A stretch of DNA of 64,000 nt, taken from the NCBI GenBank assembly GCA_024228495.1, contig JAAETJ010001069.1, positions 1-64,000 on the forward strand, written 5' to 3'. Under the pieces are notes generated by a model. That model was not told where the DNA came from, ran no database searches, and was given only the letters and a program-made list of their open reading frames with translations. The stretch is from a bacterium. Its GTDB lineage: Bacteria > Pseudomonadota > Alphaproteobacteria > Rhizobiales > JAKIUO01. Below, in pieces: positions 36,465 through 45,045 of this stretch. Every line of letters starts with the position of its first letter. The first letter of the stretch is position 1. Made by a program: the position numbers and the translations under genes.

Positions 36465-37805
36465 ATTAATACAATTGGAAAAGCCATACAGTTTTTGCAA
36501 CGCTTCAAGGCCGCACAAAGAGGTACGACAGCAATTATATTTGGTATCATGGTTGTTCCATTGCTCGCCTTTTCTGGCGGAGTGGTGGACTATGGTCGCG
36601 CAGTCAAAACAAAATCTCAACTAACAGCGGCCCTTGATGGAGCTATTCTTGCGGCGATGAAAGAATATTCACTGGATGTAAGCACAGATTACAAGCAGGT
36701 CATACGTGATTTTATCAATAAGAATCTTGAAGAGAATGGTAAATCCTATCATGGGCTCGCATTGTCAATTGACGTTTCTGATATCGGCGATAACGGTGAA
36801 ATGAAAGCGAGGGTTGAGACCAGCGTAAAAACCAACTTCCTCAGTTTCGTCGGGTTTAATCAGTTTGATATCAATGTGGGCGCTGCGGTCCTGGTTGGTG
36901 GTAAAGATCTCGAAGTTGTCCTTGTTCTTGATAATACCGGATCAATGGGTGGCTCAAAGATTGCCGCTCTAAGAAATTCTGCCGCCGACCTAGTCGATAT
37001 ATTGATGCCCGATGGCGGTGGCGACGATCAGGTTAAAGTCGCTCTGGTACCATTCGCAGAATATGTCAATATTGGATTGGGCAAGAGAAACGAATCCGGG
37101 TTGGAAATCCCAGCCGATTATACCCATCCCGTTTCGGGTGACGATTACAAGTGGTACGGTTGCATGGGATCGCGCAAAGATCCTCTTAATGTTAAAGATG
37201 TGGGCTATGGCAATAAGGTTCCTGGTATCATGATGGTCTCTTCTGGTTCTGGTGATAGTGCGAGCTGGCGTTGTCCTGAGGCTCCCATTGTTGAATTGAC
37301 GGACAATAAAGCGTTGATTACCACCGGTATTGCGGATATGGATGCTTCAGGTTGGACATATATTCCAGGTGGTCTGGCTTGGGGATGGCGCGTGCTATCC
37401 GATACAGCACCGTTCACATCGGGTGTCCCTGATAGCGAAGAAGACACGACAAAAGTCATTGTTCTGATGACCGATGGAGAAAATACCCGGGCACCAGAAA
37501 AGTGGACCACTGGCGCCACAGTCAATCATATTGGCAAAGTCCGGGGACATTCCATACAGAACACCGAGGGGGCGGCGGCAATATCTGACCCACTGACGGC
37601 CGAGTTATGTAAAAATATAAAAGACAAAGAGATCGTTATCTTCACGATTGCTTTTGAGATTCCAGATGGTTCTCCGGTTAAGACTTTGATGAAGAATTGT
37701 GCCGGTAATGGTGGTCTGTTTTTTGATGTGGACGATTCCACGCAATTGGAAAATGCCTTCAAACAAATTGGACTTTCATTGCTGAACATACGATTGAGTC
37801 AGTAG
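36465..37805 (+). CDS. TadG-like protein with von Willebrand A domain, copy 1
   Basis: About 446 residues. N-terminal TadE/G-type membrane anchor (IIFGIMVVPLLAFSGGVVDYGRAV) followed by KSQLTAALDGAILAAMKEY. A vWA domain starts near residue 145 with VVLVLDNTGSMGGSKI, the MIDAS-type metal site, and has LMTDGENTRAPE. Its C-terminus (IGLSLLNIRLSQ) matches copy 2. No ATG or GTG exists at the expected N-terminus. ATT at 36465 is preceded by AGGTGG (36451-36456) and gives exactly the same distance to the anchor as ATG in copy 2, with the FxQRF motif aligned. TTG at 36495 is the alternative. Such proteins belong to Flp/Tad pilus or envelope systems; no other tad gene is here. Confidence 0.85.
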   Translation: MNTIGKAIQFLQRFKAAQRGTTAIIFGIMVVPLLAFSGGVVDYGRAVKTKSQLTAALDGAILAAMKEYSLDVSTDYKQVIRDFINKNLEENGKSYHGLALSIDVSDIGDNGEMKARVETSVKTNFLSFVGFNQFDINVGAAVLVGGKDLEVVLVLDNTGSMGGSKIAALRNSAADLVDILMPDGGGDDQVKVALVPFAEYVNIGLGKRNESGLEIPADYTHPVSGDDYKWYGCMGSRKDPLNVKDVGYGNKVPGIMMVSSGSGDSASWRCPEAPIVELTDNKALITTGIADMDASGWTYIPGGLAWGWRVLSDTAPFTSGVPDSEEDTTKVIVLMTDGENTRAPEKWTTGATVNHIGKVRGHSIQNTEGAAAISDPLTAELCKNIKDKEIVIFTIAFEIPDGSPVKTLMKNCAGNGGLFFDVDDSTQLENAFKQIGLSLLNIRLSQ

Positions 37806-37832
37806 CCGGGCGTGATAGCCACTCAAACTTAC

Positions 37833-37869
37833 AAACCCGATACGGCAGTCAAATGCTGGACCGGGTTTT
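37833..37869 (+). terminator. probable terminator of vWA copy 1
   Basis: AAACCCG (37833-37839) pairs with CGGGTTT (37862-37868) across a 22-base loop that contains a smaller CAG/CTG hairpin; the stem ends in TTTT. Moderate strength. Confidence 0.55.
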
Positions 37870-38075
37870 GTCTTTGGCAATTGGTTATTTGCCAGTGGTG
37901 AAAATAATTACATTTTTCTTTAAATCGTTAAGATTTTGTTTGCTAATTTTTGACAAGGCGAGGGCAGGTTTACGAATTTTCAATGATGACCATCCTTAAT
38001 GGGGGTAATAGCGCATTTTTATACATTTCATTGTGAAAGTGCGGGTGTTTTTCTAGTACAAAGTGGTGATACCTG

Positions 38076-39479
38076 ATGGAAATAATCAATAGATTTAAGG
38101 GCTTTTACCAGAGGTTCGTCAAGGAAAGAAAAGGTAATGTGGCTATTATATTTGGCGTTATGATGGTACCGACCATGGTGTTGATGGGGGGGCTCGTTGA
38201 TTATGGCATGGCCATCAAGACCAAATCACAGCTAACCGCGACGCTTGATGCTGCGATGCTGGCGGCTATGTTGCAATATGCTGATGATGAAGACGTTGAC
38301 TATCAAAAGATCATTGAAGATTATATCGACCAGAATTTCACCAGTTCTAAGAAAAAGCTGCATGGTACCGTTACTGAATTAATCGCCGCGGAAATTTCCG
38401 AAGAAGGGGAAATGAGAAGCTCGGTAAAGGCAGTCGTTCCCACCAACTTTTTGAAATTTGTTCACCAGAACGAATTCGAGTTTACGATCTCGGCAGCTGT
38501 TATGGTTGGTGGCTCTTCAATTGAAGTTGCGCTGGTGCTTGATAACACAGGGTCCATGAACGGCAGTAAGATCACTTCGCTCATAGCCTCGGCAAAAAAC
38601 CTCGTAAATACAATCATGGACGACGATGATGATAGCGATCTTGTAAAAATGGCTGTTATACCATTTGCAGATTATGTCAATATAGGGATGGTCAACCGGA
38701 GTGAGCCGGGATTGGATATTCCCGAAGATTATAGTTATTCTTGGATTGAAAAAAAGAAAGGAAAGTGTAAGGGCAAGGGCAAGGGCTGGGGCAAGGGCTG
38801 GGGCAATAGTAAAAAATGCGATGAAGACGTGGAAAAACACGAAGACTACAAGTGGTATGGCTGTATGGGATCTCGTTTGCATGACAATCCGGATGTGGCC
38901 AGTGAGGACTATGATGAGTTGGGCGTTCCCGGTCTTATGACCACGTCAAATACTTGTGGCTACGTTAAAACGGTGACACGTCTTACCAATAGCAAGACAG
39001 ATATTCTCACGGCGCTCACAAATATGAATTCGAGTGGCTCGACTTATATTCCTTCTGGACTGGCATGGGGCTGGCGATCCGTTACAGACCATGCCCCTTT
39101 TGCAGATGGCGTACCTTATTCAGACAAATCGGTGAAAAAGGTCATTGTGTTGATGACGGACGGTGAAAATACGAGTGAAATGAAAAAGGTCGAAGGCAAT
39201 GGTGTATTACATCATACCGGTGACGTCTATGAACATGATTGGGGTTCTACGAATGACGCCAATACCATCACGGCGGAATTGTGCGATGCGATCAAGGCCA
39301 ATGAAATCATTATTTATTCTATTGCCTTTGATGTAGTTGAGGGATCCACAGTCCAGACTTTGATGAAAAATTGTGCTGGTAATGGTGGGCAATATTTTGA
39401 CGCTGATAACAATACGGAATTGGCAGATGCCTTCCGGCAGATTGGGCTGTCTTTGTTGAATCTACGTTTATCAAAGTAA
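38076..39479 (+). CDS. TadG-like protein with von Willebrand A domain, copy 2
   Basis: 467 residues, a tandem paralogue of the preceding gene. Anchor IIFGVMMVPTMVLMGGLVDYG, then KSQLTATLDAAMLAAMLQYAD. The vWA domain has VALVLDNTGSMNGSKI and VLMTDGENTSEM. It ends IGLSLLNLRLSK. Compared with copy 1 it has an insert of about 30 residues near position 225: Lys/Gly/Trp rich (KGKCKGKGKGWGKGWG). Both copies share DYKWYGCMGSR, MKNCAGNGG and other Cys-containing motifs likely to form disulfides outside the membrane. A strong terminator follows. Confidence 0.88.
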   Translation: MEIINRFKGFYQRFVKERKGNVAIIFGVMMVPTMVLMGGLVDYGMAIKTKSQLTATLDAAMLAAMLQYADDEDVDYQKIIEDYIDQNFTSSKKKLHGTVTELIAAEISEEGEMRSSVKAVVPTNFLKFVHQNEFEFTISAAVMVGGSSIEVALVLDNTGSMNGSKITSLIASAKNLVNTIMDDDDDSDLVKMAVIPFADYVNIGMVNRSEPGLDIPEDYSYSWIEKKKGKCKGKGKGWGKGWGNSKKCDEDVEKHEDYKWYGCMGSRLHDNPDVASEDYDELGVPGLMTTSNTCGYVKTVTRLTNSKTDILTALTNMNSSGSTYIPSGLAWGWRSVTDHAPFADGVPYSDKSVKKVIVLMTDGENTSEMKKVEGNGVLHHTGDVYEHDWGSTNDANTITAELCDAIKANEIIIYSIAFDVVEGSTVQTLMKNCAGNGGQYFDADNNTELADAFRQIGLSLLNLRLSK

Positions 39480-39507
39480 ATTCAGAGAAGATAAATACTG
39501 ATCAATT

Positions 39508-39552
39508 CCACAGTGATCTGTTACTGTTTCAGATCGCCGTGGATTTTTTTTT
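39508..39552 (+). terminator. Rho-independent terminator of vWA copy 2
   Basis: CCACAGTGATCTG (39508-39520) pairs with CAGATCGCCGTGG (39530-39542) with one mismatch and one G-U pair; loop of 9; then A and a run of nine T. Confidence 0.85.
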
Positions 39553-39623
39553 GTTTGTGTCTATAGTGAGTAATATGTGTGGGATTGATTGTTTGGTAGT
39601 ATAAGCGGATTGGGAAAGCGCCA

Positions 39624-40148
39624 ATGAGATGCCTTTGTCTGGATAGATGTAAAGCTCTTGCAAAAGTATTTGGCGTTCTGGTTTCATTGTTTTTTCTGGT
39701 ATTTGCCCCCGTGCAGGTCGAAGCACGCGACGGCAATGATAGGCCAAGGCCTCTGGCGCAGGTCTATGAGCTTATCGAGGACTTTGTCCGTGAAGATTAT
39801 CTGTCAAACTGGTTTGCCAGCCCGCGTCTTATCCGCCGCCATTTTGCTGATCCACTCGACTATTACTGGGGCAAAAAAGATGTACCGCTGACCGAGGTGG
39901 TGCGGGATAAGATGGCCTATATTACGCGCTGGCCGCAACGCTATTTTCGGTTGATCAGCGAAAGCCTTGAGGTCATTCGGACCCCGGAAGATCCCTATAT
40001 TTATGCGGTCAGATTTCGATATGAATTTGAAACCAAGCGTAAGGGTGATGAAAAGGCTGGGCTTGGCCAAACCTCTTTACTACTGGAGTTGTTCAATAAG
40101 CGCGTCATGATCCGCGGCGAAGGCGGCAAGGTCCTGGAGCGGTATTGA
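39624..40148 (+). CDS. secreted hypothetical protein
   Basis: 174 residues. Signal peptide at about 13-34 (VFGVLVSLFFLVFAPVQVEA). The mature part is about 140 residues of mixed alpha/beta type with aromatic patches (LSNWFASPRLIRRHFADPLDYYWG, AYITRWPQRYFRLI) and conserved-looking RFRYEFETKRKG. I do not recognise a family. It is convergent with the DUF302 gene (8-bp gap). Confidence 0.7.
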   Translation: MRCLCLDRCKALAKVFGVLVSLFFLVFAPVQVEARDGNDRPRPLAQVYELIEDFVREDYLSNWFASPRLIRRHFADPLDYYWGKKDVPLTEVVRDKMAYITRWPQRYFRLISESLEVIRTPEDPYIYAVRFRYEFETKRKGDEKAGLGQTSLLLELFNKRVMIRGEGGKVLERY

Positions 40149-40155
40149 CGCGAAT

Positions 40156-40542
40156 TTACAATCCGTTGATCATGTCTTGCAACATCTCACGGACCGACCC
40201 GGCAATATCACCTAGTTCTGCATTATCGATGGCTTGCATACTGGCGGCCGGGTCTACGGCTGAAACCTCTATCTTACCGGCCTCGTTCTGCTGTACAATG
40301 ACATTGCAGGGCAGCATCGTGCCGATTTTGTTTTCCATCAATAGTGCCTTGTGGGCAAAGCCAGGGTTGCAGGCGCCAAGGATCACATAGGGCGGGAAAT
40401 CGACATCGATTTTCTTTTTAAGAGTAGTGCTAACATCGATCGTGGTCAAAACTCCAAAGCCTTTGTCAGCAAGCGCTGCGGTGACTTTCTCAACTGCGGC
40501 ATCAAAGGGCAGATCGATGGTTGTGGTAAAGTGATAGCTCAT
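40156..40542 (-). CDS. DUF302 domain protein
   Basis: 128 residues with the family pattern: SYHFTTTIDLPFDAAVEKVTAAL, GFGVLTTIDVSTTLKKKI, PPYVILGACNPGFAHKAL and IGTMLPCNVIVQQNEAGK. DUF302 proteins have an unknown role and often occur in gene groups linked to redox or metal metabolism; the conserved Cys are in GACNPG and LPCNV. It is the last gene of the rubrerythrin-led cluster, 40 bp after the DUF3501 gene. Confidence 0.9.
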   Translation of the reverse strand: MSYHFTTTIDLPFDAAVEKVTAALADKGFGVLTTIDVSTTLKKKIDVDFPPYVILGACNPGFAHKALLMENKIGTMLPCNVIVQQNEAGKIEVSAVDPAASMQAIDNAELGDIAGSVREMLQDMINGL

Positions 40543-40582
40543 CGGGAGGATCTTTTTTGTTGAAGGGGCTGGTATATATACT

Positions 40583-41167
40583 CTAGTCGAGATCGTCGGT
40601 CAGAGAATCGTGGATATTTGGTGCGATGGGGCTGACCGAGTGGCGATAATGCTCGTGGTCGATACCCGCATTCAAGGGCGTCCCGTTTTTGAGCGCGTCG
40701 ATCATTTCTTTGCTCAGTTGGAACCGCATGAAATGTACGCTTGAGGTTTTATTCTCTGTTTCGCGGTCAAGATCTTCATTGGTGATTGGCGTGACCTTGT
40801 CAAAGCCCTCAACCTGCATCCAGGTAACCTTCTCGATGCCCAAAAGCTTGCCCAGCATGACCTGGCGCTCTTCAACATCATCATATTCGATCATGAAGGT
40901 GGCTTTCCAGTTGTTCCCATCGGGGATCAGTGGGTTATAGGCTTCAAGCTCGTCATCAATACCGGCCTGCTCGAAAATCTTTTCGATGCGCAACATTTCC
41001 TGGACCTGATACTGCATGGTTTGCTGATCTTCAAAATACAGCGTCGCATTGGGACCGATGGACAGGGCGCGGTTCTTTTTGTGGGCCATGATGGTAGCAC
41101 GGTAGTCGGTGCGGATCCTGGCATACTCCTCAAGACTGTAAAGATCGCTTGTAGTCAGATGTGGCAT
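40583..41167 (-). CDS. DUF3501 family protein
   Basis: 194 residues: LTTSDLYSLEEYARIRTDYR opens the family, then HKKNRALSIGPNATLYFEDQ, MQYQVQEMLRIEKIF, LIPDGNNWKATFMIEYDD and VHFMRFQL. DUF3501 genes often sit with Fe-S (heterodisulfide-reductase-like) and rubrerythrin genes, as here. No catalytic residues are known; acidic and soluble. It starts 12 bp after the ferritin-like gene, in the same operon. Confidence 0.92.
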   Translation of the reverse strand: MPHLTTSDLYSLEEYARIRTDYRATIMAHKKNRALSIGPNATLYFEDQQTMQYQVQEMLRIEKIFEQAGIDDELEAYNPLIPDGNNWKATFMIEYDDVEERQVMLGKLLGIEKVTWMQVEGFDKVTPITNEDLDRETENKTSSVHFMRFQLSKEMIDALKNGTPLNAGIDHEHYRHSVSPIAPNIHDSLTDDLD

Positions 41168-41179
41168 TAGTTTTCTCGT

Positions 41180-41467
41180 TTATTTGTGGGCGATAGGTTT
41201 GTCGGTGAACAGAAAATCTTTGAGTTCCTTGTCAAAAACATTGTTTTTCCGGCGGATCCACTCAAGGACCATGGCCGCATGTTCGATTTCCTCGTCGCGG
41301 TTATGGGCAAGAATAGCCTTTAGCTCCTCATCCTTGCAGGCGTCGACCCGCTGATTGTACCAGTCAACGGCTTCCAGCTCTTCCATCAACGAGGTGATGG
41401 CGCGATGCATGTCACGGGTCTCATCGGATAGTTCGTCTATCGGTTCGTGATAACCTTCATTCGACAT
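41180..41467 (-). CDS. encapsulated-ferritin-type (EncFtn-like) protein
   Basis: 95 residues from ATG 41467 (GGAG about 8 bases upstream). The EncFtn ferroxidase core is intact: ITSLMEELEAVDWYNQRVDA and HNRDEEIEHAAMVLEWIRR, with the Glu of MEELE and the E-x-x-H of EEIEHA at the iron-ligand positions. EncFtn proteins form ring-like decamers and oxidise Fe(II). Encapsulin cargo versions carry a C-terminal extension with a targeting peptide; here the protein ends FLFTDKPIAHK and no such peptide is seen. No encapsulin shell gene is in this window. It lies between the Fe-S gene (31 bp) and the DUF3501 gene (12 bp). Confidence 0.88.
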   Translation of the reverse strand: MSNEGYHEPIDELSDETRDMHRAITSLMEELEAVDWYNQRVDACKDEELKAILAHNRDEEIEHAAMVLEWIRRKNNVFDKELKDFLFTDKPIAHK

Positions 41468-41498
41468 TCTAAAACTCTCCGTTTGCTTGTCTAGTTGT

Positions 41499-42839
41499 TT
41501 AGATCCCGTAGGCCGCCCGTAGTAGGCTGATCGGGTGCTCTGTTTTTTGCCCGGTTTCAAGGCTGTTTTCGATATGGTGACCAGCCATCGGGCAATCAGA
41601 CCCATAGTGATCAGGATCGGCCTGTGTGACTTTCCGCACCACAGGGCGCACAATTTTTTCGGCAGACTCGCGGAATTCGGATTTTACGGCATAAGTACCA
41701 TCATGGCCAGAGCATCTCTCAATGATTTGCACATCTGTATCTGGGACAAGCGCCAATAGCTCGCGTGTTTTCTGCCCTATATTCTGAACCCGTTGATGAC
41801 AGGCGGCATGATAGGAAATTTTTCCCAGTGGATTTTCAAAATCCACATTGAGTTTGCCTTCTTTGTGCCGCAACATCAAATACTCAAAGGGATCGAAAAA
41901 CGCTGCGGCGACTTTTTGCACATCCTGATCATCTGGAAACATAAGTGGTAATTCCTGGCGAAACATCAAGGCGCAGGACGGTACCGGGGCAATCAGGTCA
42001 TAGCCTTGCTTAACAAGTTTCACCAGATTGGGGATATTGGCCTCTTTGGCTTTTTCAACGGCGTCAAGATCTCCGAGTTCCAGCTTGGGCATGCCACAAC
42101 ATTTTTCTTTTTCGGCAAGCCTCATTTCAATATTGTTATGCTTGAAAACGGCAAACAGATCTTCACCCAGGTGTGGCTCTGAATAATTGCCATAGCAAGT
42201 GGTATAGAGTGCTACTTTCCCTGTTGTTTTTTCGGTTACCTCGGGTGTATCGCTTTCAAGCTTACCCTCGGCAGCCAGGCGCTGACGCATGGTTTTTGTG
42301 GCATATTCGGGTAACCAGGCCTTGTCGGAGATGTTCATGCTCTTGTCGAGCACTTTGCGTAATGCAGGCACCTTGTTGACGCCGTTGACGATACTGGCAA
42401 TTACCGGGCGGGCCAGTGCAATCCCCATCATATCGGTGTTAGTCAACAAGCGGTCGCGGAAGTTGGCGCCTTGTTTTTTGTGTTTGACGGCTTTGGCACG
42501 CAACATCAAATGGGGGAAGTCGATATTCCATTCATGTGGCGGTGTGTAGGGGCATTTGGTCATGAAGCACAAATCACATAAATAGCAGTGATCAATGACT
42601 TTCCAGTAATCTTTTTTGTCAACACCATCAACCTCGAATGTGTCTGACTCATCTACCAGATCAAACAGGGTCGGGAAGCTGGCGCAAAGGCTCACGCAAC
42701 GGCGGCAGCCATGACACAGATCAAACACGCGTTCGAGTTCGTGGTTGAGATCACCCTCATCATAAAAGCTGTCGTTTTTCCAATCCAGAGGGTGACGGGT
42801 CGGGGCTTGAAGATTGCCCTCTTTGGGAGGAAAGGCCAT
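41499..42839 (-). CDS. (Fe-S)-binding protein, heterodisulfide reductase / GlpC-like
   Basis: 446 residues. Two [4Fe-4S]-type Cys clusters at the N-terminus: DLCHGCRRCVSLC and CYLCDLCFMTKCPYTPPHEW. Two C-terminal CCG-type domains follow, with TTCYGNY..EKCCGMP and ISYHAACHQRVQN..RCSGHDG, and a late SDCPMAGHHI. The architecture resembles GlpC or HdrD, electron-transfer subunits, without a partner flavoprotein beside it. Its likely role is moving electrons to or from the neighbouring rubrerythrin or ferritin-like protein; this is inference from context. Confidence 0.9.
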   Translation of the reverse strand: MAFPPKEGNLQAPTRHPLDWKNDSFYDEGDLNHELERVFDLCHGCRRCVSLCASFPTLFDLVDESDTFEVDGVDKKDYWKVIDHCYLCDLCFMTKCPYTPPHEWNIDFPHLMLRAKAVKHKKQGANFRDRLLTNTDMMGIALARPVIASIVNGVNKVPALRKVLDKSMNISDKAWLPEYATKTMRQRLAAEGKLESDTPEVTEKTTGKVALYTTCYGNYSEPHLGEDLFAVFKHNNIEMRLAEKEKCCGMPKLELGDLDAVEKAKEANIPNLVKLVKQGYDLIAPVPSCALMFRQELPLMFPDDQDVQKVAAAFFDPFEYLMLRHKEGKLNVDFENPLGKISYHAACHQRVQNIGQKTRELLALVPDTDVQIIERCSGHDGTYAVKSEFRESAEKIVRPVVRKVTQADPDHYGSDCPMAGHHIENSLETGQKTEHPISLLRAAYGI

Positions 42840-42955
42840 GATAGTGTATCTCGTTGATTTAGGGAGGGTGCCTTGGCAAGAATGTCCTCATATTGCGTCC
42901 GCGGTAGGACAAACTAAAATATTCTCTCCAGGCAGGTAGTCTGCGCGGCTTGCGG

Positions 42956-43014
42956 CAGGGGATGATCCCCTGTACCCCATATTGAAGTTCGGGATGAAAG
43001 GGGCTGGCCCCTTT
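42956..43014. repeat. two palindromes between rubrerythrin and the Fe-S gene
   Basis: CAGGGGAT-G-ATCCCCTG at 42956-42972 and AAAGGGG-CTGG-CCCCTTT at 42997-43014. Neither has a strong T-run on the - strand, so they may attenuate or stabilise the rubrerythrin message rather than fully terminate it. This would favour rubrerythrin over the distal genes. Confidence 0.4.
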
Positions 43015-43055
43015 TCGCTAACCGCGTAGATTTTCTGTCCGAAAGGGCAATTTAG

Positions 43056-43475
43056 TTAGGCGTCCAGTTCATTTAGCATTTTCTGGAAGCGGTTGGCGTG
43101 AGAGCGCTCGGCTTTCGCGAGGGTCTCGAACCAATCGGCGATTTCATCGAAACCTTCTTCACGGGCAGCTTTGGCCATACCGGGGTACATATCGGTATAT
43201 TCGTGAGTTTCACCGGCAATCGCGGTTTTCAGATTGGCGTCTGTTGAACCAAAAGGCATGCCCGTTGCAGGGTCGCCGCTGGCTTCGAGATATTCCAGAT
43301 GGCCGTGGGCATGACCGGTTTCTCCTTCAGCAGTTGAACGGAAAACGGTTGCAGCATCATTGTAGCCTTCGATATCGGCTTTGGCTGCGAAATACAGATA
43401 ACGACGGTTGGCTTGGCTTTCACCAGCAAATGCATCTTTGAGGCTTTGCTCTGTTTTGCTACCTTTAAGGTCCAT
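43056..43475 (-). CDS. rubrerythrin (diiron domain only)
   Basis: 139 residues. Diiron ligands are in [53 protein letters not shown] and [12 protein letters not shown]. The C-terminal rubredoxin domain of classical rubrerythrin is absent. The family reduces hydrogen peroxide and needs an external electron donor; the Fe-S protein downstream is a candidate. It is the first gene of the cluster, 70 bp after the palindrome at 43545-43559. Confidence 0.94.
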   Translation of the reverse strand: MDLKGSKTEQSLKDAFAGESQANRRYLYFAAKADIEGYNDAATVFRSTAEGETGHAHGHLEYLEASGDPATGMPFGSTDANLKTAIAGETHEYTDMYPGMAKAAREEGFDEIADWFETLAKAERSHANRFQKMLNELDA

Positions 43476-43544
43476 GATTAATTTCCTTCTGATTTGGGTA
43501 TTTGACGGTTGTATAAATTCTAATATATACGACCTGTGGCATAG

Positions 43545-43559
43545 TTAGAATAGTTCTAA
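43545..43559 (-). promoter_or_regulatory. probable Irr (iron control) box upstream of rubrerythrin
   Basis: TTAGAA-TAG-TTCTAA is a perfect 6-3-6 palindrome, 70-84 bases before the rubrerythrin ATG. It matches the TTTAGAA-N-TTCTAAA type motif described for the iron regulator Irr in Hyphomicrobiales. A partial second site (TTAGAATTTATA) lies between it and the gene. Irr typically represses iron-storage and diiron genes when iron is scarce. Regulation here is inferred from the motif and the genes it precedes. Confidence 0.65.
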
Positions 43560-43599
43560 AAAAATGTCCAGCAGGATTCTTGAATTATATGGAAAAAAA

Positions 43600-45045
43600 T
43601 TATTTCCAAAAACTGGGCAGCAGGAAGATCAGCACCGCGAAGATTTCAAGACGTCCCAATAGCATGGTGTAGGATAAAATCCATTTCACGCCGTTTGGTA
43701 AATCCTTGAAATTTCCGGCCGGACCCACATCGCCAAGCCCTGGGCCGACATTGGCGAGCGAAGTGGCGGCAGCTGAAAGCGCCGTGATAATATCGAGACC
43801 AAACAACGTCAGGACAAATGCCACGGCCAGAAAACTGACAACGAATAAAAAAAGGAAGGTCATCACCGACTGGATGACATTATCGTTTAATTTTTGGCGA
43901 TTATAGGTGGGGATAAAAATGCCATGGGGATGCAGCATGCGGCGCGCGCCGGTTTTAAGATTGGTATATACCACCTGAAATCGGAACACCTTGATCCCGC
44001 AAGAGGTGGAACCGGAGCAACCGCCGATAAACATGATGATAAAAAACAAGGAGATGGCGAAGGCTCCCCACTTGCTATAGTCGACCGTCGTATATCCCGT
44101 TCCCGTCATGATAGAGACAACGGAAAAGGCAGCATCGCGCAATTCCAGTAGGCCCGGCTCGTGGCCGCTGGTGGCCTGAGCGGTCCAGGCAAGGAAGATG
44201 GCCAGCACGACAATCTTGAGAAAGCCGATGACCTGATGGTCGGTGATCAAAGACAGCTTATGACCTTGCATCATTTTGACGTATAGCAGAAAGGGCAGGC
44301 TACCCAATATCATGAAAACAATGGCAATCAGCTCGATATAGAGGCTGTCAAAATGACCAAATGAGGCGTCGTGAGTAGACATACCGCCCGTTGCTACCGT
44401 GGTCATTGCGTGCACAATGGCATCAAAGCGGTCCATGCCGGCTAGATTATATGAGATAGCACAGACCAGCGTTAAAATGAGATAGACCAGCGACAGGGCA
44501 CCGGAGATTTGCGTGGCGCGGGGCAGGATTTTGCCCGAAGTATCAAATGATTCCACTCGAAAAAATTGCATGCCGCCGACTTTCAGGATCGGCAGCACCG
44601 CCACTGCCATGACAATCACGCCAAGGCCGCCAATCCATTGCAGCTCTCCACGCCATAGCAAGATGCCGCGCGGTGCCTTGTCGAGCCTGGTGATAACTGT
44701 TGATCCTGTGGTAGTGATCCCGGACATGGCTTCAAAGAATGCGTCGGTGTAACTCATTTGCATGAGCGGCGAAATGACAAAGGGGATAGCGCCAAAGGCG
44801 GTCAGGGCGACCCAGGAGCCAGCAGTCAGGACAAAGGCCTGACGGATCGAAATGGTGCCTGTATGCCCTCCTGAGGCCAGCGTCATGACAATGCCGAAAA
44901 ACAGCGTGATGGTCGCCGAATAGGCAAATACCGGCCAATGATCATCGCCGATGCTGAGCTCATAGATGGCTGGCAGTATCTCGGCACAACCAAGGCTGGT
45001 GAGTAAAATGCCGATCACCAGCAATATGGGGCGAAGATTGGTCAT
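43600..45045 (-). CDS. trkH: TrkH-family potassium uptake channel
   Basis: 481 residues from ATG 45045. Many membrane helices and selectivity-filter-type loops: TTTGSTV near residue 120, TTVATGGMSTHDASFGHFDS, GTGYTTVDYSKWG and ANVGPGLGDVGPAGNF. The GGCSGSTSCGIKVFRFQV block is also typical of TrkH/TrkG. It needs the TrkA NAD-binding partner, which is not in this window. It is divergent from rdgB. Confidence 0.93.
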   Translation of the reverse strand: MTNLRPILLVIGILLTSLGCAEILPAIYELSIGDDHWPVFAYSATITLFFGIVMTLASGGHTGTISIRQAFVLTAGSWVALTAFGAIPFVISPLMQMSYTDAFFEAMSGITTTGSTVITRLDKAPRGILLWRGELQWIGGLGVIVMAVAVLPILKVGGMQFFRVESFDTSGKILPRATQISGALSLVYLILTLVCAISYNLAGMDRFDAIVHAMTTVATGGMSTHDASFGHFDSLYIELIAIVFMILGSLPFLLYVKMMQGHKLSLITDHQVIGFLKIVVLAIFLAWTAQATSGHEPGLLELRDAAFSVVSIMTGTGYTTVDYSKWGAFAISLFFIIMFIGGCSGSTSCGIKVFRFQVVYTNLKTGARRMLHPHGIFIPTYNRQKLNDNVIQSVMTFLFLFVVSFLAVAFVLTLFGLDIITALSAAATSLANVGPGLGDVGPAGNFKDLPNGVKWILSYTMLLGRLEIFAVLIFLLPSFWK

